Below are positions 1-6,868 of a stretch of 9,770 bases of DNA, one piece after another. Position 1 is the first letter of the stretch; the number at the start of each line of letters is the position of its first letter. This DNA is from Cytophagaceae bacterium. GTDB taxonomy: Bacteria > Bacteroidota > Bacteroidia > Cytophagales > Flexibacteraceae. The stretch spans positions 1-9,770 of the forward strand of contig CANHWS010000119.1 of NCBI GenBank assembly GCA_947464365.1, written 5' to 3'. A program made the translations under genes and the position numbers. Below the pieces are notes generated by a model. That model worked only from the letters and a program-made list of their open reading frames with translations. It was not told where the DNA came from and ran no database searches.

Positions 1-37
1 AATAAAACACAAATACAAGGATCAGGAGGGCTTTCAT
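1..37 (-). CDS. Partial WD40-type exported protein (N-terminus only), paralogue of the neighbouring gene
   Basis: Read on the minus strand from the ATG at 37, this gives MKALLILVFVFY before the window ends. The complete WD40 gene beside it starts MKAILTLIFVFS: 8 of 12 residues and about 29 of 37 bases match. The similarity continues upstream of the ATG for roughly 30 bases with one gap, so start region and leader are both duplicated. A Lys followed by a run of Leu, Val and Phe is the beginning of a signal peptide, so the product should be exported. It lies 76 bp downstream of the complete copy in the same orientation and could share its transcript. That the rest encodes WD40 blades is inferred from the paralogy, because no blade is inside the window. 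Confidence 0.75.
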   Translation of the reverse strand, partial: MKALLILVFVFY

Positions 38-113
38 ATCACGGAGCTTTACTTATCAAAGATGTGGGTATTGGGAACTTAGCGGATGTTTAGTTCGGAG
101 TTCATCCAAACTA

Positions 114-1235
114 CTATTTATTCTTCAGTGATTTCTTACTCTTCTTTGGCAAGGGGGTGGTAGCAGCTTTTGCCCCAAGGTTTTTAGGTAGGTCATAGAT
201 GCGAGCTGTTAAGTCTGATGATGCCTTTATCAGAACCTTGTTCCCATTAGGGAAAAAATCCGCTGTTGCGACATTGTATTCCATTCCCCTAAATATGGCG
301 AGGGTATTGCCTTGTAGGTCCCATAAGCGTGCAGTGCCGTCCCCAGCACAGGTCACTATTTTGGTGCCGTCAGGCGAGAATACAGCATGGGATACCCACT
401 TGCTATGGCCTCGGAAAGTTGCTAGGGTATTGCCTTCTAAATCAAAAAGGCGGGCAGTAATGTTAGGGCAGGCTAACAATACCTTGGTCCCGTCCGGGGA
501 AAAAACAGCATGATATGCCCTGCCCTTTCCACCGCTGAAAGTTGCTATCGTGTTGCCTTTAATGTCCCAAAGGCGTGCTGTACTGTCCCAAGTGGTGGTC
601 AAGATCTTATCTCCTTGAGGGGGGAAAGCAGCCGTAAGCACCCAAGTTTTGTGGCCCGTTAGCGTCGATATCGTTTTACCTTCCAGATCCCAGAGCCGTG
701 CTGTGTTGTCATAAGATGAGGTCACAATTTTAGAGCCATCAGGCGAAAAAACTGCTGAGGTCACATATTCCTTATGTCCACGGAAGATAGCGAGGGTGTT
801 GCCTTGTAGGTCCCAAAGTCGGGCAGTATTATCATTCGAGGCCGTAAGTACCTTGTTGCCATCAGGCGAAAAAATCGCACCCTCTAACCAGTGAGAATGC
901 CCTATGAATGTGGCGGTATTTTTGCCCTTCAGATCCCATAGACGAGCCGTGCCGTCATAAGATGATGTCAACATCTTGGTTCCGTCAGGGGAAAAAATAC
1001 CCGTCCTCAACTTACTCATGTGACCTTTGAGGCTTGCGAGCTTATTGCCTTTATTATCCCAAAGGAAGGCAATACTGTCTCCAGATATCGTCAGTATTTT
1101 GCTGCCATCAGGAGATATCGCAACCCCATGCACACCATACTTATGCCCTCTAAATGTCACAGATGGGTAAAGATCAACTTGGGCCCAGGCAAGTGCGTAA
1201 CTAAAAACAAAAATAAGGGTTAGGATGGCTTTCAT
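114..1235 (-). CDS. Exported WD40 repeat (beta-propeller) protein
   Basis: This 373-residue protein begins with a signal peptide (residues 1-19, ending AWAQ) and is then almost entirely WD40 repeats. Eight units of exactly 41 residues run without spacers from residue 28 to 355. The usual unit is GH, then FSPDG, then D.TARLWD. The last 18 residues are a lysine-rich tail (KKSKKSLKNK). WD40 propellers are protein-interaction scaffolds, here presumably in the periplasm or outside the cell; no enzymatic domain is fused to it. Blade 6 has GG and FD in place of GH and WD, and blade 8 has GM and YD, so these two are the most diverged. Eight units could close as an eight-bladed ring, or as seven blades with one unit left over; the sequence does not decide. 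A paralogue begins 76 bp downstream. The SMI1/KNR4 gene is divergent. The partner and biological role are unknown. Confidence 0.96.
   Translation of the reverse strand: MKAILTLIFVFSYALAWAQVDLYPSVTFRGHKYGVHGVAISPDGSKILTISGDSIAFLWDNKGNKLASLKGHMSKLRTGIFSPDGTKMLTSSYDGTARLWDLKGKNTATFIGHSHWLEGAIFSPDGNKVLTASNDNTARLWDLQGNTLAIFRGHKEYVTSAVFSPDGSKIVTSSYDNTARLWDLEGKTISTLTGHKTWVLTAAFPPQGDKILTTTWDSTARLWDIKGNTIATFSGGKGRAYHAVFSPDGTKVLLACPNITARLFDLEGNTLATFRGHSKWVSHAVFSPDGTKIVTCAGDGTARLWDLQGNTLAIFRGMEYNVATADFFPNGNKVLIKASSDLTARIYDLPKNLGAKAATTPLPKKSKKSLKNK
171..1154 (-). repeat. Eight tandem 123-bp units encoding WD40 blades
   Basis: The units correspond to residues 28-68, 69-109, 110-150, 151-191, 192-232, 233-273, 274-314 and 315-355 of the WD40 protein. 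There is no length variation at all. DNA identity is highest around the blade junctions: the junction after unit 3 (near 791-815) and the one after unit 7 (near 301-325) match at about 24 of 25 bases. They are 492 bp apart, which is exactly four units. Such similarity suggests gene conversion or a four-unit block duplication, with later divergence of blades 6 and 8. Confidence 0.9.
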
Positions 1236-1518
1236 GTCACGAGGTTTAGGTTTACTAAAGGTGGAGTTTTTAAGTCAAACCACCAACTAGCTAAGCACGA
1301 TCTTCTGAGCTTTGGTTAAAAATTTTGTATGAGCAAGCTTAACTTGGGGGGGGTAGATGATTATGTGGATTTGGTGGCGGCGGTCGATTAAAAGACATAC
1401 TTAACAACCCCCACCAGAAAGGCGAAATACTGCTGCTAACTGATAAACCAATCCTGAAAAATCCCTACTATTGCCTTACTGGGCACATGTGGCCCCATAC
1501 CAGCTAGTCAGTATAACC
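1236..1518. promoter_or_regulatory. Divergent intergenic region with a G8 tract
   Basis: These 283 bp separate the WD40 gene (leftward) from the SMI1/KNR4 gene (rightward), so both promoters should lie here. No exact match to the Bacteroidota -7 element TAnnTTTG was found on either strand. A run of eight G residues occupies 1346-1353, followed by a GT-rich stretch to about 1385. The segment 1471-1518 is an in-frame extension of the plus-strand gene from a TTG. It is treated here as untranslated because an ATG at 1519 fits the family better. No RNA gene or clear operator was recognised. Confidence 0.5.
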
Positions 1519-2190
1519 ATGGCAACAGAATCAAACAACAGGATATCGGATTTCTTTAATGGGCTGAGCCGTCTTTGGGGCCAACCAAAACCGCCTAAAC
1601 AATATAAGTACCTCATAGACTTGATGAAGTCCGCCAAGGTAGATGTGGAAAAAGGGCTATCGAACACAGAGGTCAAGCAGATAGAGGCCATGTTTGGCTT
1701 TACCTTTCCGCCAGACTATAGGGAGTTGCTGCAGTTGGTATTGCCTGTCTCGAAGTCATACACAAATTGGCGCCTTGCCTTGACCTCAGTCGAAGCACGA
1801 GCGGCGATTGAGTCCAAGTTGAATTGGCCCCTTGAAGGCATCGAGTTTGACATTGAACACAATGATTTCTGGCTTGAAGATTGGGGTAAAAAACCAGCCA
1901 CGCTTGAAGAGATGTTCTTGGTTGCCAAACAAAAGGTTCAGGCAGCACCAAAACTGATTCCGATCTATGGACATAGGTTCATCCCAGCAGATCCGCATGA
2001 AATCAACAATCCCGTTTTTTCGGTCTATCAGACTGACATTGTCTATTATGGCCGCAATCTAATCTCGTATTTCTTTAACGAAATAGGCGCAGCTCTATTA
2101 CCAGACATCGAAGTCCCCGATCAACCGCGCAAAATTCCGTTCTGGAGCGAGCTGGTTGAGCTTCAATTTCCGGACGAAAATGAGGATTGA
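1519..2190 (+). CDS. SMI1/KNR4 (SUKH) family protein
   Basis: A 223-residue soluble protein without signal peptide or membrane segment, so cytoplasmic. The SUKH fold is indicated by the helix GLSNTEVKQIEAMFGF followed by FPPDYRELL (residues 46-71) and by the C-terminal part around residues 146-187. There LIPIYGHRFIP, NPVFSVYQTDIVYYG and the following helix match the solitary bacterial SMI1/KNR4 subfamily. Acidic and aromatic residues dominate 109-125. In general SUKH proteins include immunity proteins to secreted nuclease or deaminase toxins. This subfamily is often found without a toxin, and none is seen here, so an immunity role is not claimed. The start is ATG 1519; a TTG at 1471 would add 16 residues that look unlike the family. 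No Shine-Dalgarno sequence is visible. It is divergent from the WD40 gene and convergent with the DUF4175-like gene. Confidence 0.9.
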   Translation: MATESNNRISDFFNGLSRLWGQPKPPKQYKYLIDLMKSAKVDVEKGLSNTEVKQIEAMFGFTFPPDYRELLQLVLPVSKSYTNWRLALTSVEARAAIESKLNWPLEGIEFDIEHNDFWLEDWGKKPATLEEMFLVAKQKVQAAPKLIPIYGHRFIPADPHEINNPVFSVYQTDIVYYGRNLISYFFNEIGAALLPDIEVPDQPRKIPFWSELVELQFPDENED

Positions 2191-2222
2191 TTGATGGCAA
2201 CAAGGTTACTGGTAAGTTTTTT

Positions 2223-2245
2223 GGGTTAACTAAACGGGTTGACCC
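2223..2245 (+). terminator. Possible terminator hairpin after the SMI1/KNR4 gene
   Basis: GGGTTAAC (2223-2230) pairs with GTTGACCC (2238-2245) around a 7-base loop. As plus-strand RNA all eight pairs form, one of them a G-U wobble; on the minus strand that pair becomes a C-A mismatch. It starts 33 bases after the stop codon. A T6 run lies just before the stem (2217-2222) and none follows it, so it is not a textbook intrinsic terminator. It could equally protect the 3' end of the message. Confidence 0.35.
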
Positions 2246-2286
2246 AGAGGCAACGGTTTGCATACCGACCAACAGCTACAGACCCA

Positions 2287-2332
2287 GATCAAACATTTGA
2301 TCCTCCAAGAGCACCACAAGCTTTCAGGATCA
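2287..2332. repeat. Palindrome and overlapping inverted repeat between convergent genes
   Basis: GATCAAA-CA-TTTGATC (2287-2302) is a perfect 7-bp-arm palindrome with a 2-base centre. Overlapping it, TGATCCT (2298-2304) is inverted as AGGATCA (2326-2332) with 21 bases between. Both sit just beyond the stop codon of the DUF4175-like gene. The palindrome's spacing is too tight for a stable RNA hairpin and is more like a protein-binding site; the longer repeat could form a 3'-end hairpin in the minus-strand message. No T-run follows on either strand, so function is uncertain. Confidence 0.45.
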
Positions 2333-2337
2333 GTTAC

Positions 2338-5300
2338 CTACTTCAACCCCTGAAAATACCGGGTTGTCTCCTGCTTGTAAAACGGTGTCAGGTTAGGTGG
2401 CAGCGTTTTGAGCAGCTCAACTTGTTGCTCCTTTTGCTTTAGGTATTGGCTGAAGCTGGGCGGTAGGTTGCGCAAGATCTCTTGTGCCGATTTGCTTTCG
2501 CGCTTGGGGTCCTGTTCGCGCTCGCGCATGGCGTTTTCGGCCTCAAGCAGGCGGGTCAGGATGTCACCTTGTCGGCGAATGACCTCGGGGGTGAGCCTTT
2601 TGTTGACCAAGTCCTGCTCGGTTTTTTCCATCAGGTCCTTCAGCTGGCCGATGCCACCATTGCCTTTGTTGCCCTTGTCTTTGGACATCTGCTGTTTTTC
2701 GAGCTCGGCCAAGGCTTTGCGTAATGCCTCTTGTTGCGCAGCCATCTGGGCCAATTGTTCGCTCAGCTGGCGGCCTGATTTTTGGCCCTGTTGCAACTGC
2801 TGTATCTGTTGGTTAAGCTGTTTCTGTAGCTGGCTGAGGCTGCTACCTTGTCCAGGTTTCGGCTTCTTCTTCTTTTTGCCTTTGCTGCCAGCGCTCTGTT
2901 GCTGCTGTTGTTGGTCCTGCATTTGCTTCAGGACATCGCTAAGTAATAGGGCAAGGTTGTTCATGCTTGTCATCGCAAACTGCTGTTTGCCTGCCGCTAT
3001 GTCCTGCCGCTTTTGTTTGATGGCTACTGTAGCATCGTCCATGTAGTTCTTCATGTCGGCCAGCTCACGGGTGATGAAGGTCGAGATCTGGGCCACACGT
3101 TTGGCCAAGGCCGTCAACGAGTCCTCAATGATTTTGGCATCATCCCGCAATTTGAGCTGCTTCTGCCCTAGCGGAATAAACCGAGGGTCAGATGGATAGA
3201 CAGCCCTGAAGTCCTTCATAAGTCCTTCTTGGTCAAAGCTGAGGGCGATTAGGTTGTCCAAGATGCGGGCGAGGTCATCGGCGTTTTCCTCGTTTTCTTC
3301 CTTCTCATCTTCTTCGGCAGAGGCGGCCATTTGCGCTGCCATTTCCTTCATCTTTTTGGCGGCCTTGCGCTGGTTTTTGCCTGCCTTTTTGTTTTGCTTT
3401 TGCGCTAGGTTTTGTTTGCTCTGTTCTTGCTCAGACTTGACATCCTTCTGCTGCTCAGCATTGTCGGGCAGCTTGTTGGGTTGCTCTAGGTCCTTGTTGA
3501 GTTCCTCTAGCTTTTTGATGTCATCCTGTATTTGCTCAAACTCCTTCTGGAGCTCCTTCTGCTCTTCAGTCAGTTTGTTTTGCTCAGGATCAGATCCCTT
3601 TTCGCCAGCCTTGTCATCTGACTTGTTTTGCTGGTCGCCGTCCTTGCTGTCGTCACCTTTCTGGTCTTTATCGCCAGCTTTATCATCGCCCTTTTGGTCC
3701 TTATCCCCCGCTTTAGGATCACCTTTCTGGTCTTTATCGCCGGCCTTAGGGTCGCCCTTCTGGTCTTTGTCGCCAGCTTTAGGATCGCCTTTCTGGTCTT
3801 TGTCGCCAGCTTTAGGGTCACCTTTCTGGTCTTTGTCGCCAGCTTTAGGGTCACCTTTTTTATCAGCCTTGGCATCTTTATCGCCAGCCTTGGGGTCTTG
3901 TTTTTCGGTTTTATCAGCTAGTTGCTCTTGCCGCTCGGCTAGTTGATTGAGTTTTTCGACTGCTTTGTTAAGTTGCTGATCGACCTGCAATTGTTTGAAG
4001 AGCTGCAGGGTACGGTCTAGCTCCTTGCTGAGGTTGTTTTCTTTCTTCTGGAGCTGGTCCAGCACTTGTTGGAGCTGTTCTGGGCTTTTGGTTTTCTCTT
4101 GCAGCAAACGTTGGAGCTCATCATAAAGGCGTTTGGTTTCAGGGTCCAGCAGCTGGTCCATGATCTGCTTGAGGTCCTCTAGCTTTTTGGCTAGTTCCTC
4201 ATTGGGTTTCTCAAACCGATTTTGCTGCTCGGCCAGCTGCTGATACTGTTGCTGCATGGCCTCGACCTCTTGGCGCACCTCTTGCTGTTTCTTGAGCAGA
4301 TCCTCGACGGCCTTTTGGTCTTGGTAGTTAAGCTGATTTTTGCCCCGGAGGCGTTCTTCGGCCTTCTGGAGATCACGACGCAGACTTTCGGCTTTGCGCA
4401 GACTGCTGGTCATTTGTTTTTCGGCCTTGGCACCAGACTCAGCTAGTTGTTGGCTGATCGCTTGGGCATCTGGCAGGGCAAAGCGCATCTGGGCCGTGCG
4501 GGTTGACTTAGGCCCATGGACACCATCGTTATCCCATACCTGAAGGTAATAATCGATCACATCACCTGGCCTTAGCCCAAGGCTATCGACTGCCCAATTA
4601 TAGACATACTGCTGTGCAATCTGGCCCGCAGCAATCCGGATAGGTAGGGTTCTATAATTAGCCCCCGAGCCGCCACCTTGCTGCTTGCGCACAATCCGGT
4701 ATTGTAATGCAAGCCGTGTCAGGCCATAATCATCACCTAGGTTGCCGCCCAGCAATAGGTAGTTGTATAGGTTACTATCTTGGTACTGCTCCACACTGAT
4801 GGTTGGGGCAAGGTCAGGTATGACATCTGCCTGGTACCGAATAGGCTCCTGATTCTGAGCATATTGGTTCCGCAAGCCGATCTCGTAACTAGTGGACTGC
4901 ATGAACCTTGCTTTGAGGCCGAACTCGTTGCCAGACCTAGAGGCAGTCTGGCGTTTGCCATCAGCCACCGTGGTCAGGATGAGGGTATCAGTATCTTGGC
5001 TGTTGAATGACCAAGTGACAGTTGTTCCCTCTGGCAAGGTGAAATTGCCAACATTGTCCAGCTGCTCAGTCTGACGGCCCAAATAGGCGGGATAGTTCAG
5101 CGTGGCCCTAAAGTTGACCAAGGATGGTCGAGCTCTAAGCTCAATATCATAAGCTTGGCTATTGAATCCCGCTGCCTCAAACTGAAAACTAGTGGGCCGC
5201 TGGATGTTCCGGATCACGAATACATATTGCCCTTCAACCAGGTCCATCTTTTGTGGCCGGCCACCGACCAAGACATAAACTTGTTCGGGTAGGGTCTGGC

Positions 5301-6009
5301 CCTCTAGGCTGAGTTTGATGGCAAAGTCCTCTCCACGGTAGGCTGTGAGATTTTCCGTCAGCAGGTTGAAGCTAAATGGAGCTTTCGGCAAGTAAGCCAG
5401 CTGATAGTTGACTAGCCTAGTTGTACCCTCGGTAAAGAATTGAGGGATAAAGATGCCTAAGATCATGGCCAAGGCCACAGGAGGCAGGACGTAGCGTAGG
5501 TACCGGCGGTTTTTGCTGAGGTCGATTGCCTTGACGAACGGTATCACCCGCAACTCATTGGTTTTCTGCCGAATGCTGGCCTCCAATAGGCTGCCCTCTT
5601 TGGCCGAAATGCTGGCCAGTTGCAGGGTATTGACCAACTTGTCCTGCACTTGGGGGAAGTGGCGCCCGATCTGCCGCGCGGCTTCATCATTACTCAGGAC
5701 GGCATCTAAGCGCATCAGGTTGAGCGCTGGGACCCCTACTTGCCAACCAACCGCGATGACCAATAGGGTCAGGTAGGCATAAACCAACACAGTCCGGACA
5801 GACGGATCGAACTGACCCCAGAACTCAAGCGCGTTGACGACAAGAAAAGCTGACAACAGCAGGGCAAGTGCCAGCAGTACCCCTCTGATGAGGTAGTTGA
5901 GGTAATATTTTTGTTTGTAGCCACGTAGCTGAGCCAACAAAGGGGCTATGTGCGCGGCGCCAGAGGCGGAGACGGGGCCATTTTGGTCCGGAAATGCAGC
6001 TTCAGGCAT
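2338..6009 (-). CDS. DUF4175-like giant membrane-anchored coiled-coil protein
   Basis: A 1223-residue protein. Three hydrophobic membrane segments lie near residues 41-61, 72-94 and 172-192. A beta-rich, probably periplasmic domain covers about 195-510. It ends with the family-like motifs GDDYGLTRLALQYRI (424-438) and DYYLQVWDNDG. Long Gln/Glu/Lys coiled coils follow (about 515-700). Next come a Lys/Asp-rich 11-residue repeat array (718-794), more charged coiled coil, an acidic run (EEDEKEENEENADD) and a conserved-looking C-terminal part starting LALSFDQEGLMKDFRAVYP. That part includes Q6 and K5 tracts and ends in LTPFYKQETTRYFQGLK. This architecture matches proteins annotated DUF4175 in Bacteroidota, whose function is unknown; an envelope or scaffold role is inference. 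From memory, the Bacteroidota gene often neighbours ybeY and mnmG, and neither is here. The start at 6009 has no clear ribosome binding site. The reading frame is intact through the repeats. Confidence 0.93.
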   Translation of the reverse strand: MPEAAFPDQNGPVSASGAAHIAPLLAQLRGYKQKYYLNYLIRGVLLALALLLSAFLVVNALEFWGQFDPSVRTVLVYAYLTLLVIAVGWQVGVPALNLMRLDAVLSNDEAARQIGRHFPQVQDKLVNTLQLASISAKEGSLLEASIRQKTNELRVIPFVKAIDLSKNRRYLRYVLPPVALAMILGIFIPQFFTEGTTRLVNYQLAYLPKAPFSFNLLTENLTAYRGEDFAIKLSLEGQTLPEQVYVLVGGRPQKMDLVEGQYVFVIRNIQRPTSFQFEAAGFNSQAYDIELRARPSLVNFRATLNYPAYLGRQTEQLDNVGNFTLPEGTTVTWSFNSQDTDTLILTTVADGKRQTASRSGNEFGLKARFMQSTSYEIGLRNQYAQNQEPIRYQADVIPDLAPTISVEQYQDSNLYNYLLLGGNLGDDYGLTRLALQYRIVRKQQGGGSGANYRTLPIRIAAGQIAQQYVYNWAVDSLGLRPGDVIDYYLQVWDNDGVHGPKSTRTAQMRFALPDAQAISQQLAESGAKAEKQMTSSLRKAESLRRDLQKAEERLRGKNQLNYQDQKAVEDLLKKQQEVRQEVEAMQQQYQQLAEQQNRFEKPNEELAKKLEDLKQIMDQLLDPETKRLYDELQRLLQEKTKSPEQLQQVLDQLQKKENNLSKELDRTLQLFKQLQVDQQLNKAVEKLNQLAERQEQLADKTEKQDPKAGDKDAKADKKGDPKAGDKDQKGDPKAGDKDQKGDPKAGDKDQKGDPKAGDKDQKGDPKAGDKDQKGDDKAGDKDQKGDDSKDGDQQNKSDDKAGEKGSDPEQNKLTEEQKELQKEFEQIQDDIKKLEELNKDLEQPNKLPDNAEQQKDVKSEQEQSKQNLAQKQNKKAGKNQRKAAKKMKEMAAQMAASAEEDEKEENEENADDLARILDNLIALSFDQEGLMKDFRAVYPSDPRFIPLGQKQLKLRDDAKIIEDSLTALAKRVAQISTFITRELADMKNYMDDATVAIKQKRQDIAAGKQQFAMTSMNNLALLLSDVLKQMQDQQQQQQSAGSKGKKKKKPKPGQGSSLSQLQKQLNQQIQQLQQGQKSGRQLSEQLAQMAAQQEALRKALAELEKQQMSKDKGNKGNGGIGQLKDLMEKTEQDLVNKRLTPEVIRRQGDILTRLLEAENAMREREQDPKRESKSAQEILRNLPPSFSQYLKQKEQQVELLKTLPPNLTPFYKQETTRYFQGLK
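3628..3858 (-). repeat. 33-bp tandem repeat, seven units, inside the DUF4175-like gene
   Basis: Reading on the minus strand from 3858, five units encode an identical KGDPKAGDKDQ (residues 718-772). A sixth has KGDD in place of KGDP (3661-3693), and a seventh is degenerate, KGDDSKDGDQQ (3628-3660). A partial pre-unit, QDPKAGDKDAK, sits just before the array. The units differ at the DNA level mainly by synonymous changes, for example GGT/GGC and GAC/GAT, so the peptide is more conserved than the DNA. The pattern alternates Lys and Asp and should form a flexible, disordered, near charge-balanced linker between coiled-coil halves. Because 33 is a multiple of three, copy-number change keeps the frame; it also leaves shadow frames open. 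Confidence 0.93.
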
Positions 6010-6048
6010 AGGGTTAGGGATACTAATGCGTTAGGTCGGTATAGCTGG

Positions 6049-6079
6049 TGCTGACGGTTGGGGCCGTCGGCAGCCCCAA
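6049..6079. promoter_or_regulatory. Two competing stem-loops upstream of the DUF4175-like gene
   Basis: TTGGGGC (6058-6064) pairs with GCCCCAA (6073-6079) around an 8-base loop. The overlapping TGCTGACGG (6049-6057) pairs with CCGTCGGCA (6064-6072) around a 6-base loop. The two cannot coexist. In the minus-strand message the first is perfect over 7 bp and the second has one C-A mismatch; in plus-strand RNA that pair is a U-G wobble. The element lies 40-70 bases before the start codon at 6009. Alternatives are the 3' end of the upstream gene's transcript or chance. No T-run follows, which argues against a simple terminator or attenuator. Confidence 0.35.
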
Positions 6080-6230
6080 GTTACACACCAGATCGGTTCG
6101 GACCACGCTTTGTACCCTCATAACGTGTTTTAGCGCCGCTATGGTGTATGTTGATACTGGATTAGCCCCAATAAAGTTGGACTAGTTCCCCCTAAAATCT
6201 ATGTGCAAGATGGCATTTCCCTTCCAAGCC

Positions 6231-6803
6231 TCAACAGGCGTTGTTTTTGCTAAAATTGCGCTCAAAAAGAGCCTTTTTGTCGAACTCAATATAGTCGCCA
6301 GATACGATCAAATACGGGTGATTTGGCGAATACCCCGCACTGCGGCTCCTTACCAATATCTTGTCATTAACCTGCAGGCTACTCAGCTGCTGAAACTCCT
6401 TTGGCGTGAATTGCATCATGTAATCTTCGCCATTAATACGGACTATGAGCCATTTGGGCCCTGCTGATTTACTGTCTGGGCGTTGGTAGGTCACAGAGGT
6501 AACTACGGCCTCCATATCGGCAAAAGCAGCGATGGAGTTCTTGATTTTATCATGACTGGCGTGCACCTTTTTACCCTCGGGAGAAGCCTCCCACGCTTTG
6601 TACCTAATACCGTCAGCAGAGGCTTCCCATCGCTTCCGGACTTCCAGACTTGCTTTCCTGTCGGCAATGGATAAGGGTTTGGGCGTTTGAACAGTAGTAT
6701 GCTCGACTTCGCGATTAACGAATACGAAGCCACCAACAACCAAGACCCCGACTGCAAGCAGCGGTAATATGACCAAATAGATGCGCTTTCCTGTATTTCT
6801 CAT
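6231..6803 (-). CDS. Hypothetical membrane-anchored protein with a WEAS repeat
   Basis: A 190-residue protein not recognised as a named family. Residues 8-29 form one hydrophobic segment after a basic start (MRNTGKR), so it is probably an N-in, C-out anchor or an uncleaved signal. Residues 47-90 are helical and charged and contain two 12-residue tandem units, WEASADGIRYKA (59-70) and WEASPEGKKVHA (71-82). Residues 95-180 alternate hydrophobic and polar residues like a small beta-barrel domain: EAVVTSV, KWLIVRINGEDYMMQF, NDKILVRSRSAG, HPYLIVSGDYIEF. An OB-like fold is a guess from pattern only. The start at 6803 has a purine run, AAAGGAA, directly before the ATG, too close for an ideal Shine-Dalgarno. 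It lies 221 bp upstream of the DUF4175-like gene, same strand, with no visible shared function. Confidence 0.88.
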   Translation of the reverse strand: MRNTGKRIYLVILPLLAVGVLVVGGFVFVNREVEHTTVQTPKPLSIADRKASLEVRKRWEASADGIRYKAWEASPEGKKVHASHDKIKNSIAAFADMEAVVTSVTYQRPDSKSAGPKWLIVRINGEDYMMQFTPKEFQQLSSLQVNDKILVRSRSAGYSPNHPYLIVSGDYIEFDKKALFERNFSKNNAC

Positions 6804-6860
6804 TTCCTTTCAACTTGAAGTAGTGACTATTTCTCTGACAACTTTTGCTGGACTGCTTAG

Positions 6861-6868
6861 CAAATGTA
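6861..6868 (-). promoter_or_regulatory. Candidate -7 promoter element for the 190-residue protein gene
   Basis: On the minus strand this reads TACATTTG, an exact match to the Bacteroidota -7 consensus TAnnTTTG. It sits 57 bases upstream of the ATG at 6803, giving a plausible leader of about 50 bases. No TTTG or TTG is found at the expected spacing upstream (around 6886-6890), so only half of the promoter is supported. Confidence 0.25.

Noticed and set aside
1471..1518. TTG start for the SMI1/KNR4 gene, adding 16 residues
   Set aside because: The ATG at 1519 keeps the full recognisable domain, the extra residues show no family resemblance, and no ribosome binding signal supports the TTG.
2194..2229. 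Mini reading frame of 11 codons beginning ATGGCAACA just after the SMI1/KNR4 stop
   Set aside because: It shares only nine bases with the upstream gene's start, is very short and runs into the hairpin; chance is the simplest explanation.
3570..3946. Several long open frames on both strands across the 33-bp repeat array, for example a minus-strand 101-codon frame and plus-strand frames of 97 and 230 codons
   Set aside because: The repeat period is divisible by three, so any frame free of stops in one unit stays open through all units. Their low-complexity translations (Leu/Val/Phe or Ser/Pro/Leu on the plus strand) are shadows of the DUF4175-like gene.
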